Shown piece after piece: positions 8,568 to 17,793 of a stretch of DNA of 38,154 bases. The stretch lies in the NCBI RefSeq assembly GCF_048820935.1, contig NZ_JBMERD010000021.1, positions 1-38,154 of the forward strand. The letters run 5' to 3'. This DNA is from Algicoccus sp048820935. Lineage in GTDB: Bacteria; Pseudomonadota; Gammaproteobacteria; Burkholderiales; Burkholderiaceae_B. The notes under the pieces are model-generated. The model saw only the letters and a program-made list of their open reading frames with translations, ran no database searches and was not told the DNA's origin. Every line of letters starts with the position of its first letter. The stretch's first letter is position 1. Position numbers and translations under genes: made by a program.

Positions 8568-10169
8568 TTACTTTCGAAATGGCAGGCTCGACTCATGCGC
8601 AGAAGCACCACTTGGTTGCCAGTCCGCCGATCGACCTCGTCGTCCACCGCTCGCGCCTTTTCCTTTAGCCGGACCGCGTGATGCAGTTTTCTTAGAAGCT
8701 GATTTTCGACCGATTTGCCCCTGAGGACCTGCGACTCGCTCACCTGCTTGCGAACCACGTGTTTTTCTAGCTTTGCGCTGTGGTTGCCCAGCCGTTTGTG
8801 GATGGCCGTTCGCAAAACCGCCCGCCACTGTTAATACACCACTATGCAATGGGTCTGGCCTCGCCTTTGCGCGCCCCGAACCACCGCGGGTTGATTGACG
8901 ACGCAAACCGGAACTTGGCTCACTCAAGAACAGTGGTCGATCCGAAGCAGGCTGCTTAAACCCTGGCGGCAACGCATTGTCATGACTCAGAGGCTGGCGT
9001 TGGCGGTGACGCCCACGGACAACCTCTTCATCCTCATCTTTCCATAGCCCAAGTCGAACCATCAGTGCACTGGCCAAATTGGGTGACAACTCTTCCCAAC
9101 GACCTCGCTTCAAACCTGAGGGCAACACAATATCACCAAACCGTGTGCGCATCAGTCGACTCACAGTCAAACCGACTGCTTCGAACATTCGACGCACCTC
9201 CCGATTACGACCTTCATGAATTGTGACACAATACCACTTATTGCTACCTTCACCACCCAGGAACTCAATCGTCCCAAAGTTGGCCATCCCATCTTCAAGC
9301 TCAATTCCTTTGAGCAGACGTTGACGATCCTGATCCGTCAACTCTCCCAGTAAACGGACTGCATACTCTCGCTCTTTACCGTAGCGCGGATGCATCAGGC
9401 GATTTGACAGATCACCCGAGGTCGTCAAAATCAACAATCCCTCAGTATTCAAGTCAAGACGACCAACAGACAGCCACTTACCCACTTTAATCTTAGGCAA
9501 GCGTGCAAACACAGTGGCACGTCCTTGAGGATCATCGTGACTCACGATTTCACCAGCTGGCTTGTGATAAAGAATGACTCTCGGTGGTTTACGTGTTGAA
9601 GCACGTGAAACCGGTTTACCATTGACCCGCACCACATCTGTTGGTGCAACACGTTGACCAATATGTGCGGGCTCGCCATTGACAGAAACACGCCCCGCCA
9701 CAATCAGCTCTTCCATCTCACGCCGGGAACCAACCCCAGCCTGGGCCAGTACTTTATGTAACTTCGGTCTTAACACCTCACTATTGAGAAACTTGTCAAG
9801 ACGCTTGTCTGTTCCAGGTGCCTTCTGTAAGTATTGGTAAGCTTGTTCGCTATCACCGTCATCCATTGAGGACTGCTGTACCGCCTGATCTTGATTTGAA
9901 GATCGTGACGCTTTCCCAGAAGCTCGTGTATCAGAACGGCCACGTCGAAATGGGGTGCGTAGTTTTCTTGTTGGTTTTCTGGGTGTTTCAGGCGTTGCAT
10001 CCGTTTCAAGTTGAGGCTGTTCGGCAACTTTCTGAGCGTTTTTTTTAGCGCTTGTTTTACGTGCAACTTTTTTTGCAGCAGCTTTACGGGCGCGCGGTTT
10101 TTTAGGTGCTTGCACATCTTGCGCTTGCGCCACAATCGGCGATTGGTCCTGATGATTTTCAGTACTCAC
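8568..10169 (-). CDS. rluB: 23S rRNA pseudouridine synthase RluB with basic tails
   Basis: RsuA/RluB-family enzymes make a single pseudouridine in rRNA; RluB acts at 23S position 2605 in E. coli. The preferred start is a GTG at 10169 with GGAG 5 nt upstream, giving 533 residues; another GTG 6 codons upstream lacks a ribosome-binding site. The order is a Lys/Ala/Arg-rich, histone-H1-like N-terminal tail (about residues 20-120), an S4 domain (LHKVLAQAGVGSRREMEELI), then the synthase domain with the catalytic Asp in GRLDLNTEGLLIL and the GRNREVRRMF motif. A long Gly/Arg/Ser-rich disordered C-terminus (about 390 to the end) completes it. Such tails are common in Burkholderiales and probably bind RNA. 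The scpB stop codon lies about 80 bp upstream, so the two are probably co-transcribed. Confidence 0.92.
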   Translation of the reverse strand: MSTENHQDQSPIVAQAQDVQAPKKPRARKAAAKKVARKTSAKKNAQKVAEQPQLETDATPETPRKPTRKLRTPFRRGRSDTRASGKASRSSNQDQAVQQSSMDDGDSEQAYQYLQKAPGTDKRLDKFLNSEVLRPKLHKVLAQAGVGSRREMEELIVAGRVSVNGEPAHIGQRVAPTDVVRVNGKPVSRASTRKPPRVILYHKPAGEIVSHDDPQGRATVFARLPKIKVGKWLSVGRLDLNTEGLLILTTSGDLSNRLMHPRYGKEREYAVRLLGELTDQDRQRLLKGIELEDGMANFGTIEFLGGEGSNKWYCVTIHEGRNREVRRMFEAVGLTVSRLMRTRFGDIVLPSGLKRGRWEELSPNLASALMVRLGLWKDEDEEVVRGRHRQRQPLSHDNALPPGFKQPASDRPLFLSEPSSGLRRQSTRGGSGRAKARPDPLHSGVLTVAGGFANGHPQTAGQPQRKARKTRGSQAGERVAGPQGQIGRKSASKKTASRGPAKGKGASGGRRGRSADWQPSGASAHESSLPFRK

Positions 10170-10248
10170 ATTTACTCCATTGCGCACGGACAGATCACGT
10201 CGCCATGCATCGATATTCTAATTCTATAAATTTTTGAACGGATCAAGC

Positions 10249-10890
10249 CTAATCCTGCTTCTGCTCTAGGTCTGAAGCTTCAGAGCTCGACGTATTGATC
10301 TCAATTTGTTCCGACTCATCAGTCGTCGACACACTGGGCTGATTTGTCTCGACGGCTTGCACCAAATCAATCTGCGACGGTGGCTCGATTGCTGGCAAAT
10401 CACTTAGAGTCTGTAGCCCAAGATCATCAAGAAATTGCTGAGTTGTCGCCAATAACGATGGTCGACCAGGACTATCCCGATAGCCGATCGTTTCGATCCA
10501 ACCCCGCTCTTCCAAGGATTTTACAATTTGAGACGACACACTGACACCACGTATCGCTTCAATATCGCCCCGTGTGACTGGCTGCCTCCAGGCAATGATA
10601 GCCAGCGTCTCCAACACAGCTCGCGAATAACGTGGAACTTTCTCGGGATTCATACGCTCAAGAAAGCGCTGCATTGATTTCTTACTCTGAAATCTCCAGC
10701 CGCTCGCAATCTCCACGAGCTCCATCCCTCTATCTTGCCATTGTTGCTGTAATTTTTCCAGCAAAATTTGCAATTCTTTTGCGTTCACCTCGCCAGATTC
10801 GAACAGATTTTGCATTTCTGCAACTGTCAACGCGTGATCCGCACACAAAAGTGCAGTCTCCAGCACTTTTAAGATGTGTGGCTCGTCCAT
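10249..10890 (-). CDS. scpB: Segregation and condensation protein ScpB
   Basis: ScpB is the kite subunit of the SMC-ScpA-ScpB condensin complex, which compacts and segregates the chromosome. The 213-residue protein has the two winged-helix domains: the N-terminal one (LETALLCADHALTVAEMQNLF) and the second with the signature PRYSRAVLETLAIIAWRQPVTRGDIEAIRGV and the GYRDSPGRPSLLATT motif. The tail after about residue 165 is acidic and Gln/Ser-rich and probably disordered. No scpA is present in this window. It is the first gene of the minus-strand scpB-rluB pair, divergent from the tRNA-Met gene. Confidence 0.93.
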   Translation of the reverse strand: MDEPHILKVLETALLCADHALTVAEMQNLFESGEVNAKELQILLEKLQQQWQDRGMELVEIASGWRFQSKKSMQRFLERMNPEKVPRYSRAVLETLAIIAWRQPVTRGDIEAIRGVSVSSQIVKSLEERGWIETIGYRDSPGRPSLLATTQQFLDDLGLQTLSDLPAIEPPSQIDLVQAVETNQPSVSTTDESEQIEINTSSSEASDLEQKQD

Positions 10891-11051
10891 TGTAATCTCA
10901 GTGTCATTTTAAGCTTTAGATCGGACAACATAAATCGGTTCACTCATGCAGAGAAGAGGACAAGTCTAACAAGGCAATGCAATTACATCACAACAAAGAG
11001 GGACAAATTTCACACAAATCTCACGCAAAAGATATAGTTCGACCCTATTAT

Positions 11052-11080
11052 TTGCATTAAACAAAAAGCTTTGCTATACT
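11052..11080 (+). promoter_or_regulatory. Sigma-70 promoter of tRNA-fMet
   Basis: TTGCAT (11052-11057) and TATACT (11075-11080) are separated by exactly 17 nt. They place a transcription start a few bases before the tRNA gene at 11095. This is the clearest housekeeping promoter in the window. Confidence 0.8.
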
Positions 11081-11094
11081 TCTTTTATTCCAGA

Positions 11095-11171
<77 letters not shown>

Positions 11172-11176
11172 AATTT

Positions 11177-11213
11177 AAAAACCCCTGTTCGCAAAAGCGA
11201 ACAGGGGTTTTTT
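11177..11213 (+). terminator. Intrinsic terminator of tRNA-fMet
   Basis: A perfect 16-bp stem (11177-11192 with 11197-11212) with an AAAA loop ends in a run of six T. It begins 6 nt after the tRNA. It is also A-rich on the left, so it may work in both directions and end the minus-strand gene at 11264-11704. Confidence 0.93.
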
Positions 11214-11263
11214 CTTATCTGTTTCCAACTCGACTTTCAGGTATGTATTACGTTAACTACGTG

Positions 11264-11704
11264 TTACGTAATGCAATTTGAAGAAATACATATGTTCATT
11301 TCATCAAAAACATAACGTTGCGCCAAAAAAGGCGTATGTGTCAGTGTCTGTCGCAACGCATCGACACCCTTACTTTCTGTAACCACAACGATGTATTTAA
11401 CGGGTTTCTCAATACGTGCCAGCATGGCCATAAAAAGCTTGGCTAAAAATGCCGCGATTTCAGAGCGCATGGAACAACACAAACAAGAACCATCCGGCGC
11501 TTGGGTCAACTCGTCTTGCGTTAGTCTTTCAAAACGTAGCACAACAGGCCATTGTGATGGGCGTGGCGTAGCCGCCAACACATAGACATCTTGCAAGTTC
11601 GCGAATGATTTTAAATGACAAGGTAGGTGCTGAATACCCTCCTGCCCTGAACCCACATGGCAAACCACCACTTTAATTCGGTGATCCGTTTCTTGTTTAG
11701 ACAT
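11264..11704 (-). CDS. Short CobW-like protein without a P-loop
   Basis: The product is 146 residues from ATG 11704; a TTG two codons upstream is less likely. It is not confidently assigned. The segment from about residue 70 resembles the CobW/YjiA metallochaperone GTPases: a CLCC motif where these have CxCC (PDGSCLCCSMRSEIAAFL), then a hydrophobic strand where they have the Walker B region (YIVVVTESKGVDALRQTL), then PFLAQRYVFD. The Walker A loop that should open the protein is absent; the N-terminus reads VVVCHVGSGQEG instead. The C-terminal CobW domain is also absent. It could be a shortened family with a metal-binding role or a decaying gene. An imperfect inverted repeat (ATTACGT/ACGTAAT, 11247-11272) overlaps its stop codon. 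Confidence 0.6.
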   Translation of the reverse strand: MSKQETDHRIKVVVCHVGSGQEGIQHLPCHLKSFANLQDVYVLAATPRPSQWPVVLRFERLTQDELTQAPDGSCLCCSMRSEIAAFLAKLFMAMLARIEKPVKYIVVVTESKGVDALRQTLTHTPFLAQRYVFDEMNICISSNCIT

Positions 11705-11826
11705 ATTCAATTCTTAGCGACTGATGTTCTGTGAGAGAATTTCTAGCAACACTGTGCCTATTGCACTTAAACCACTCAATTCAAGTATCGTCAAACATTA
11801 ACACGAGGTAATCAGGAGGCTTTGTT

Positions 11827-12522
11827 GTGATTCAAAATGAAATTCAAAAAACTGTTGACGACGTACTCTGCAGCCGACGTTCTATCCGCGCATATCTGCC
11901 AACGCCAGTGGATCGTGAAGATCTAGAGTGCATTCTTGAGGTCGCAGCTAGAGCCCCTTCCGGATCGAACGCTCAACCTTGGAACGTTTATGTCGCAACA
12001 GGCAAAACGCTTCAAGCCGTGGGTGAAGAAATGACCCATGCATTCCTCACGCCCGAGATCAATGCTGAACACAAAGCTGAATATCAATACTATCCACTGA
12101 AATGGCAAAGCCCCTATCAGGAACGTCGCCGTAAAGTCGGTTGGGATCTCTATACCCTGTTAGGGCTGGGTCGAGAAGACAAAAAAGGCATGACTATGCA
12201 ACATGCCAGAAACTTCAAGTTTTTTGATGCGCCCGTTGGCATAATCTTCACAACCAATCGAATTATGGAAGCAGGTTCATGGTTAGATTTTGGCTGCTTT
12301 TATCAATCAGTCATGATTGCGGCTCGTGCGCGAGGTCTAGATACCTGTCCACAAGCCGCTGTAAATCAATTTCATAAAATTCTTCGCAAGCACTTGGACA
12401 TTCCTGAGGATGAAATCGTCTTGTGCGGCCTTTCTTTGGGTTATGAAGACACCACAAAAATTGAGAATACGCTCGTTACTGAACGAGAACCAGTCTCTGG
12501 ATTCGCTAAATTCTTTGACTGA
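11827..12522 (+). CDS. Nitroreductase-family flavoprotein
   Basis: Members of this FMN-dependent family reduce nitro compounds, quinones or related substrates with NAD(P)H. The start is a GTG with a perfect AGGAGG 7 nt upstream, giving 231 residues. The family N-terminal motif is clear (SRRSIRAYLPTPVD..L..ILEVAARAPSGSNAQPW, residues 17-52), with the Arg-Ser pair that binds the FMN phosphate. The C-terminal part has DFGCFYQSVMIAARARGLDTCPQ and CGLSLGYED. The substrate cannot be told from sequence. It is monocistronic and ends in a terminator shared with the convergent TRAP permease gene. Confidence 0.88.
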   Translation: MIQNEIQKTVDDVLCSRRSIRAYLPTPVDREDLECILEVAARAPSGSNAQPWNVYVATGKTLQAVGEEMTHAFLTPEINAEHKAEYQYYPLKWQSPYQERRRKVGWDLYTLLGLGREDKKGMTMQHARNFKFFDAPVGIIFTTNRIMEAGSWLDFGCFYQSVMIAARARGLDTCPQAAVNQFHKILRKHLDIPEDEIVLCGLSLGYEDTTKIENTLVTEREPVSGFAKFFD

Positions 12523-12564
12523 TCGAAACAAACTCAAACCAAAGATCAAACATCCGCCCCATAG

Positions 12565-12606
12565 AAAATCGGCTTTGTGACTTAATTGCACAAAGCCGAT
12601 TTTTTT
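12565..12606. terminator. Bidirectional intrinsic terminator
   Basis: A perfect 15-bp stem (12565-12579 with 12589-12603) with a 9-nt loop is flanked by T7 on the plus strand and by a shorter T-run (TTTT) on the minus strand. It sits between the convergent nitroreductase and TRAP permease genes and can serve both. Confidence 0.88.
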
Positions 12607-12645
12607 GATGCCCAACCTATGCGTTTGTTAAACGCTTAAAGATCG

Positions 12646-14661
12646 TTACGCCATACGAGCCGGGACAGAAGAAGTTCGTTGAGAGATTTTGGCAAAGAAA
12701 ATTGAAATCAACGTCAGCACAATCCCAGTCGACAACAACTCAAAGTTTGTGAAGTCAATATCGCCACCCGCTGGAAGTGCGAACATCAACCCACCAAAGA
12801 ATAGACATAGACGTGCGAGCCTACCCATGATGCCTTGATCCATACGCCCCACTTTAAGCAAATAACCTTCGAGCGCCGAGGCAATCAAAGCTAAACCAAT
12901 GATGGCGGTCAAAATCACGACAAACACATCCATACCATCGCCACGCAAGATCAACGCAGGGTTAAGAACGAAGAAGAACGGTACAAAATACATCGTGCTA
13001 CCCAATCGCATCGATTGCATACCCACTTCGACAGGTCTCGCGCCAGCCAGACCAGCTGCCACAAAGGATGCCAGTGAAACAGGCGGTGTAATGAATGACA
13101 CCATACCCCAGTACATCATGAACAAGTGCACAGCCAACGGATCAAATCCGGATGCAATCAAGGGTGGTGCCAACACAATTGCCAAGAAGATATAGCAAGC
13201 TGTAATGGTCATACCCATCCCAAAGATAAAGCTTGTAATGGCACCCATCACTAAGAGGACATAGACGTTGTCACCGGCCAGATAGATCAGATCATTGGCT
13301 AAAGTACCGGCTAGACCGGTCACTGACATAGCGCCAATAATCAAACCCACACCAGCGAGCAATGCGGCCAGTTCTGACAAAGAGGCTGTCACACCCAGAA
13401 TCAGATTGCCCAGTTTTTTCCAGCTCAAACGATATTTCGGGCTGAACTGGTTGATGATCAACAAAAGTGCTGTGGAATAAAAAGGCGCCAACGCTTCAAT
13501 TTGTTCAACCAACAACAACCAGATCAGCACAACAAACACAATGATGTACTGCCAGCCTTCCATGAAGGTCTTGCGCAACGATGGCAACTCAGCCTCAGGC
13601 AACCCTTTCAAGTTATGACGTGCTGCATAGCCGTCAATCTGCATGAAGAGCGCAAAGTAAAACAAAATCGATGGAATGGCAGCAGCGATCGCAATCTGTC
13701 CGTATGGAATTCCCAAGAACGCTGCCATCACAAACGCCGTGGCTCCCATAATCGGCGGCATCAAGACGCCTCCCGTTGAGGCGCAAGCCTCCACACCAGC
13801 GGCATACTTTGCGGAGAAACCGGTGCGTTTCATCGCAGGAATGGTCACAACACCAGTTGTCAGGACGTTTGACACAACACTACCAGACACAGAGCCCATC
13901 AAACCACTGGCAGCAATCGAAACTTTCGCGGGGCCGCCACGAACTTTACCGAAAGCAGCAAACGCTAAGTTGTTGAAGAACTCAGCCGCCCCCGTAAATT
14001 GCAATACCGCTCCGAACATCACAAAACCTATCACCAGTTCACCAAAAGCGCGCATGGGAATCCCCAAAACGCTCTCACTACTAGTGAAGTGATAAGCCAT
14101 TGTGGTTTCAAAATCCTGACCCAAACCACTAATCGGACCTGGCATCACTTCGGCAAACACTGGATACAAAGAAAAGAGCGCAACCACGACAAACACCGCA
14201 GTACCACCTGCCCGTCGCGTTGCCTCCAACAGCATCAGCCAGCCAGCGATGGAAACCATGACAGCCGTGGGCGGCGCCATAAACTCCCAAGCCTCCGAAA
14301 TAATTCGGTAGGCGTTGAGTGTGAAATAACAAAAAACCGCTATCGTAATCAGAAATGCAACGACGTCATACCATGGCACCCTTATGCGAGAGGATTTCCC
14401 TGTCGCGGGTACATAGATAAAAACCAGCCCGATAAGCAGAGCACCTAGAGAGTACAAATAGGCGGTATCCAGTAACTGATGACCTATAAAGAACCCCCAG
14501 TTCAACAACTGATTTAAAGAGAGAAATATAGCTAGAGAACCAAGTGCAATGGCAACCCCCTTCCAAAAACCGCTGAGCTGTCGCAAGCGCGCCTGTTCTT
14601 CTGCTGCGCCCGCTGGTTGTTCAGTTTTCTCTGCTGCTTCGTTATTTATGCTCTGACTCAT
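12646..14661 (-). CDS. TRAP transporter fused permease (TAXI type)
   Basis: This inner-membrane protein of 671 residues combines the small (DctQ-like) and large (DctM-like) TRAP permease subunits, as is usual for TAXI systems. Such transporters import organic acids or amino acids using an ion gradient. A polar N-terminus (about residues 1-30) precedes some 15 or more hydrophobic segments. The large domain has Gly-rich helical hairpins typical of the family (GLMGSVSGSVVSNVLTTGVVTIPAMKRTGF; GGVLMPPIMGATAFVMA; SFITPPVSLASFVAAG). It lies 37 bp after the TAXI receptor gene, with which it forms an operon. The substrate is unknown. Confidence 0.92.
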   Translation of the reverse strand: MSQSINNEAAEKTEQPAGAAEEQARLRQLSGFWKGVAIALGSLAIFLSLNQLLNWGFFIGHQLLDTAYLYSLGALLIGLVFIYVPATGKSSRIRVPWYDVVAFLITIAVFCYFTLNAYRIISEAWEFMAPPTAVMVSIAGWLMLLEATRRAGGTAVFVVVALFSLYPVFAEVMPGPISGLGQDFETTMAYHFTSSESVLGIPMRAFGELVIGFVMFGAVLQFTGAAEFFNNLAFAAFGKVRGGPAKVSIAASGLMGSVSGSVVSNVLTTGVVTIPAMKRTGFSAKYAAGVEACASTGGVLMPPIMGATAFVMAAFLGIPYGQIAIAAAIPSILFYFALFMQIDGYAARHNLKGLPEAELPSLRKTFMEGWQYIIVFVVLIWLLLVEQIEALAPFYSTALLLIINQFSPKYRLSWKKLGNLILGVTASLSELAALLAGVGLIIGAMSVTGLAGTLANDLIYLAGDNVYVLLVMGAITSFIFGMGMTITACYIFLAIVLAPPLIASGFDPLAVHLFMMYWGMVSFITPPVSLASFVAAGLAGARPVEVGMQSMRLGSTMYFVPFFFVLNPALILRGDGMDVFVVILTAIIGLALIASALEGYLLKVGRMDQGIMGRLARLCLFFGGLMFALPAGGDIDFTNFELLSTGIVLTLISIFFAKISQRTSSVPARMA

Positions 14662-14698
14662 CGTGACTCGCTACAGTGTTAGTAATGAATAATCAAAA

Positions 14699-15865
14699 TT
14701 ACCAAGACATCATCACAGGATCCATGCCTGCTGCTTTTAACGCTTCCCCACGCGTTTTCATCCAGTCTTTCTCGAAAGCTTCTTCACTGTCATGTTTGCG
14801 GCTTTTCACGTCTTGCCAGGCTTTTGCCAAGACTTCTTGACGCTTCACCAACTGATCATTGTTGGCCTGATCTTCATCACTCCAGAGTCCCATCTCTTTA
14901 AAGACTTCGATGGCACCATCGTGGTATGGCATAGCCCAGCTGAATTTCTGACGATCCATCGCCCAGCCTGTATTGCCTGGCGCAGAGTCTTTATAAAGAT
15001 CGAACGTATCAATCATTGCTTGCGTCACTTTTTTAACCAACTCTGTATTTTGCGTGTCATACGTCATCAAAATTGGATATGGATAAGCAGTTGATTGAGC
15101 GGGTGTATCGGCACTCAGATCTGCACCATCAGTCGCACTCACAGGGAAATAGAATGGTGCTAATGCCGTCATTCGTGCCCAGCCTTCTTTATCATTCGGG
15201 TCAAAGACTGGATAGGCAATGCCACGAGGTGATTTAGCCAATGCGTAAGCCTTACCAGAAATGGATGATGAGAACGCAGCATCGGCTTGTCCGTTAATCA
15301 CACCGTCCATCGCGGCACCAAACCCACCGAACTCGACTTTTTGCACATCATCCCAAGTCAGACCAGCAAACGCCAAGTTGGCTGTAATGTTTTGGTTCAA
15401 TGCGGGTGATCCAATCACCCAGGCAATCCGCTTACCTTTCAGGTCAGCTGGAGTTTTAATACCCAAGTCTCCAGCAACCACGGTTGTCAACGCTTGATCG
15501 GAGTTGTTCAACAACAGCGCACGAACTGGCTGTGGACCCCATTGGCTTTGGCCGAAATCATAAATCCCTTCTTGGGCCATGTAGCTACCGCCAACACCAT
15601 TCGCAGAGAAAGTCACCTTACCTTCGCGCAATGGCAAAGTTCTGGAAACGTCATTCTTACCAGGCAAAATCCGTAGGTTGATGCCGTACTTTTGTTTGAA
15701 TGCATTACCAATTGCGACAGCCTGGTTATAACCACCAGAGCCCACATCGTAAGCACTCCATGCCAGTGTGGCTGGCAAATCGAGTGAGTTGTCTTGCGCC
15801 AACGCCATTGGGCTGCAGAGTGCGGCTGATACAGCGACGCCTAAAAGCTTCAATTGCAATTTCAT
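14699..15865 (-). CDS. TAXI-family TRAP solute receptor
   Basis: This is the periplasmic substrate-binding protein of the TRAP system encoded just downstream. The 388 residues begin with a signal peptide (MKLQLKLLGVAVSAALCSPMALA, probable cleavage after Ala23). Next come TAXI hallmarks: the SAYDVGSGGYNQAVAIGNAF region, LRILPGKNDVSRTLPLREGKVTFSANG, and the GKRIAWVIGSPALNQNITANLAFAGLTWDDV segment. AAGGAG lies 7 nt upstream of the start. Characterised family members bind glutamate or other carboxylates, but nothing here fixes the ligand. Confidence 0.92.
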   Translation of the reverse strand: MKLQLKLLGVAVSAALCSPMALAQDNSLDLPATLAWSAYDVGSGGYNQAVAIGNAFKQKYGINLRILPGKNDVSRTLPLREGKVTFSANGVGGSYMAQEGIYDFGQSQWGPQPVRALLLNNSDQALTTVVAGDLGIKTPADLKGKRIAWVIGSPALNQNITANLAFAGLTWDDVQKVEFGGFGAAMDGVINGQADAAFSSSISGKAYALAKSPRGIAYPVFDPNDKEGWARMTALAPFYFPVSATDGADLSADTPAQSTAYPYPILMTYDTQNTELVKKVTQAMIDTFDLYKDSAPGNTGWAMDRQKFSWAMPYHDGAIEVFKEMGLWSDEDQANNDQLVKRQEVLAKAWQDVKSRKHDSEEAFEKDWMKTRGEALKAAGMDPVMMSW

Positions 15866-16383
15866 TCATGTCTCCTTGTTACATTTATATACGGATCGCG
15901 AACCACGGCATTTATCTTTTATCGTGACAAGCGATCAACCTATGCAGTGTAGCGAATAGGAAGAAAGATTTTCTTACAGGGTTTACCCCATTCGGAACAG
16001 GTTTTTATTACAAGTGCACCCTATTAGTCCACAGAGAACGAGTCTGAAACATTAGTAATTACCCGTTCAAGGAAGGCTTGAATGATCTGCGTCTGATCCA
16101 AATCAGGACTTATCGATCCTACCTATGTAAAGGCGAATGCCACGACAAACAGCCCAAGACGGCTCAGAATTCGATCAGCATCAAACATCTGACGTCAAAT
16201 GGACGCAAAGCAACCAAAGGAAATTGTGAGATTTAGAGATCGGTGCCCTTCACTTAAGCCAACAATCTAGTCTGGAGTTACGACAGGATCTTGGGGGTGG
16301 CGTGTCTGGCCATCAACACTTGCCGACCTTGCAAAACCGCACAACAATCTAATCTGATTATTGCTGTGGGAACAGGAGAATAT
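15866..16383. other. Non-coding stretch upstream of the TAXI gene
   Basis: No convincing gene is seen in these 518 bp in either direction. A 6-bp-armed inverted repeat (AAGAAA/TTTCTT) lies near 15960-15975, and a GATCGC/GCGATC pair flanks about 40 bp of the presumed TAXI leader. No good promoter could be assigned. The right half leads into the decayed integrase region and is probably accessory remnant DNA. Confidence 0.4.
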
Positions 16384-17412
16384 ATGTCAATCCGCAAACA
16401 TAAAGAATCTTCCTTGTGGTGGGTCGATATCACATCACCAGTCGGTAAAAAATTAGACGACCTACTGGCACAGTCGACCGCAAGCGGTCGCAAGCGTACC
16501 ACGACAGGCTAAAAGCTGAATTATGGCGCATGCACTAAACCAGAGATAAGCCTAAACGCCTATTTGAACAAGCCCGCATAGCATTTCTTCAAGCAAGCGA
16601 ACATCAACGCGACCTCGCAACAAAAGTCAGGCACGTTAAATATTGATGTACTGTATTTGCAGGACATTCAATCTACTCTTTAACAAAAGATGACATTATC
16701 GGAAACCTGCCAACATACTGAACGTATGACGACAGGCCAACAATCAAGCTCGCGCCTGCAACCAGAAATCATTATCTAGCAAGCATCAGAAGAATTCTAT
16801 CGATCGCACAAGAATCGGGATGGATAGATTCCGCACCTCGGCTGTCAGCAGCAACAGAGCCTGATATACGAGTTCACCGGATCACTCACAACTAGGCTGA
16901 TGCGCTACTACGCTCAATCAAACTGCCGTGGGTACATGATGCTTGCCGTTTCGCGCTTGCAACAGGATGTCGATCCAACGAGATATTCTCACTCACGTGA
17001 GATAAAGTCGATCTTAGACGGCGTCTTGCGTGGTTGAGTCACGACATTGCAAAATCCAAGAATGCCAGAGCCGTCCCCCTCAACAACGACGCACTTGACG
17101 TCATCAAAAGTCGTCAAGGCTCACACGAAACCCTAATATTCTCCTGAGGATTTAGCGGGAAGAAAATCTCGCAAATAGACCGACTCGATTTCAACTCAGC
17201 GATTGATAAAGCAGGAATCAAAGATTTCACATTCCACGATCTTCGTCATACATGGGCATCATGGCATGTGCAGTCTGGCACACCACTGTTTGTTCTGAAG
17301 GAGTTAGGTGGGAGAAGCTTGGAATGGTTAGGAAGCATGCTCACCTGAATGCAGACCATCTGGCTGAATACGCAAATGTTGTCACGTTTAGGTCACAGCA
17401 AGAGTTAGAAAA
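16384..17412 (+). pseudogene. Decayed phage/island tyrosine recombinase (integrase)
   Basis: An AGGAGA ribosome-binding site precedes ATG 16384, which starts MSIRKHKESSLWWVDITSP, a typical integrase N-terminus. A frameshift near 16452 moves the reading to RRPTGTVDRKRSQAYHDRLKAELW, then several stops and shifts follow. Integrase similarity still continues through the SAM-like core (ATRNHYLASIRRILSIAQESGWID), the catalytic Arg block (FALATGCRSNEIFSL), the VPLNNDALDVI block and FHDLRHTWASWHVQSGTPLFVLKELGG. The nucleophile position reads MVRKHAHLNADHL where relatives have a Tyr before AHL, so the catalytic Tyr is His. The gene runs towards the 3' end of tRNA-Asn, a usual integration site. It is clearly dead. 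Confidence 0.9.
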
Positions 17413-17413
17413 G

Positions 17414-17438
17414 AAAAAGCCACTGGCTAGAGTGGCTT
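17414..17438 (-). terminator. Intrinsic terminator of tRNA-Asn
   Basis: An 8-bp stem (AAGCCACT/AGTGGCTT, 17417-17424 with 17431-17438) with a 6-nt loop is followed on the minus strand by T5CTTTTC. It lies 25 bp beyond the 3' end of tRNA-Asn. Confidence 0.75.
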
Positions 17439-17463
17439 ATCTTCTTGATTTCACAGTGTATTT

Positions 17464-17539
17464 TGGCTCCCCAAGCTGGGCTCGAACCAGCGACCTACGG
17501 ATTAACAGTCCGGCGCTCTACCGACTGAGCTATTGGGGA
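17464..17539 (-). tRNA. tRNA-Asn (GTT)
   Basis: This 76-nt gene with encoded CCA has a full cloverleaf: acceptor TCCCCAA/TTGGGGA, D-arm AGCTCAGTCGGTAGAGC, anticodon arm GGACTGTTAATCC with anticodon GTT, and T-arm CTGGTTCGAGCCCAG. The integrase pseudogene points at its 3' end, so the tRNA gene is the probable attB of the lost element and was kept intact. Confidence 0.96.
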
Positions 17540-17681
17540 CCGGATGTGAAAAAAGAATATTAACAAAGAAAAAAGATTTATGCAAATTCGTCGATAACAA
17601 GCAACACCTTTCTCCGATTGCAAGGTCAGAATGTTCCATACAAACCACGGTTTTATTTTTTCTGTTAAGATTCACGCCTAT

Positions 17682-17757
17682 GCCGATGTAGCTCAGTTGG
17701 TAGAGCAGCGCATTCGTAATGCGAAGGTCGGGGGTTCGACTCCTCTCATCGGCACCA
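17682..17757 (+). tRNA. tRNA-Thr (CGT)
   Basis: This 76-nt gene with encoded CCA has acceptor GCCGATG/CATCGGC, D-arm AGCTCAGTTGGTAGAGC, anticodon arm GCGCATTCGTAATGCG with anticodon CGT, and T-arm GGGGGTTCGACTCCTC. A possible -10 (TAAGAT, 17666-17671) lies upstream, but no clear -35 is seen. Confidence 0.96.
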
Positions 17758-17793
17758 GCCTCATCTAATCAATAGGTTAGAGTGTTCTTTTGC

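Noticed and set aside
17252..17563. Open frame running from the integrase C-terminus through tRNA-Asn
   Set aside because: The end of the translation (SPSWARTSDLRINSPALYRLSY) is only the tRNA gene read as protein; the first part belongs to the integrase pseudogene.
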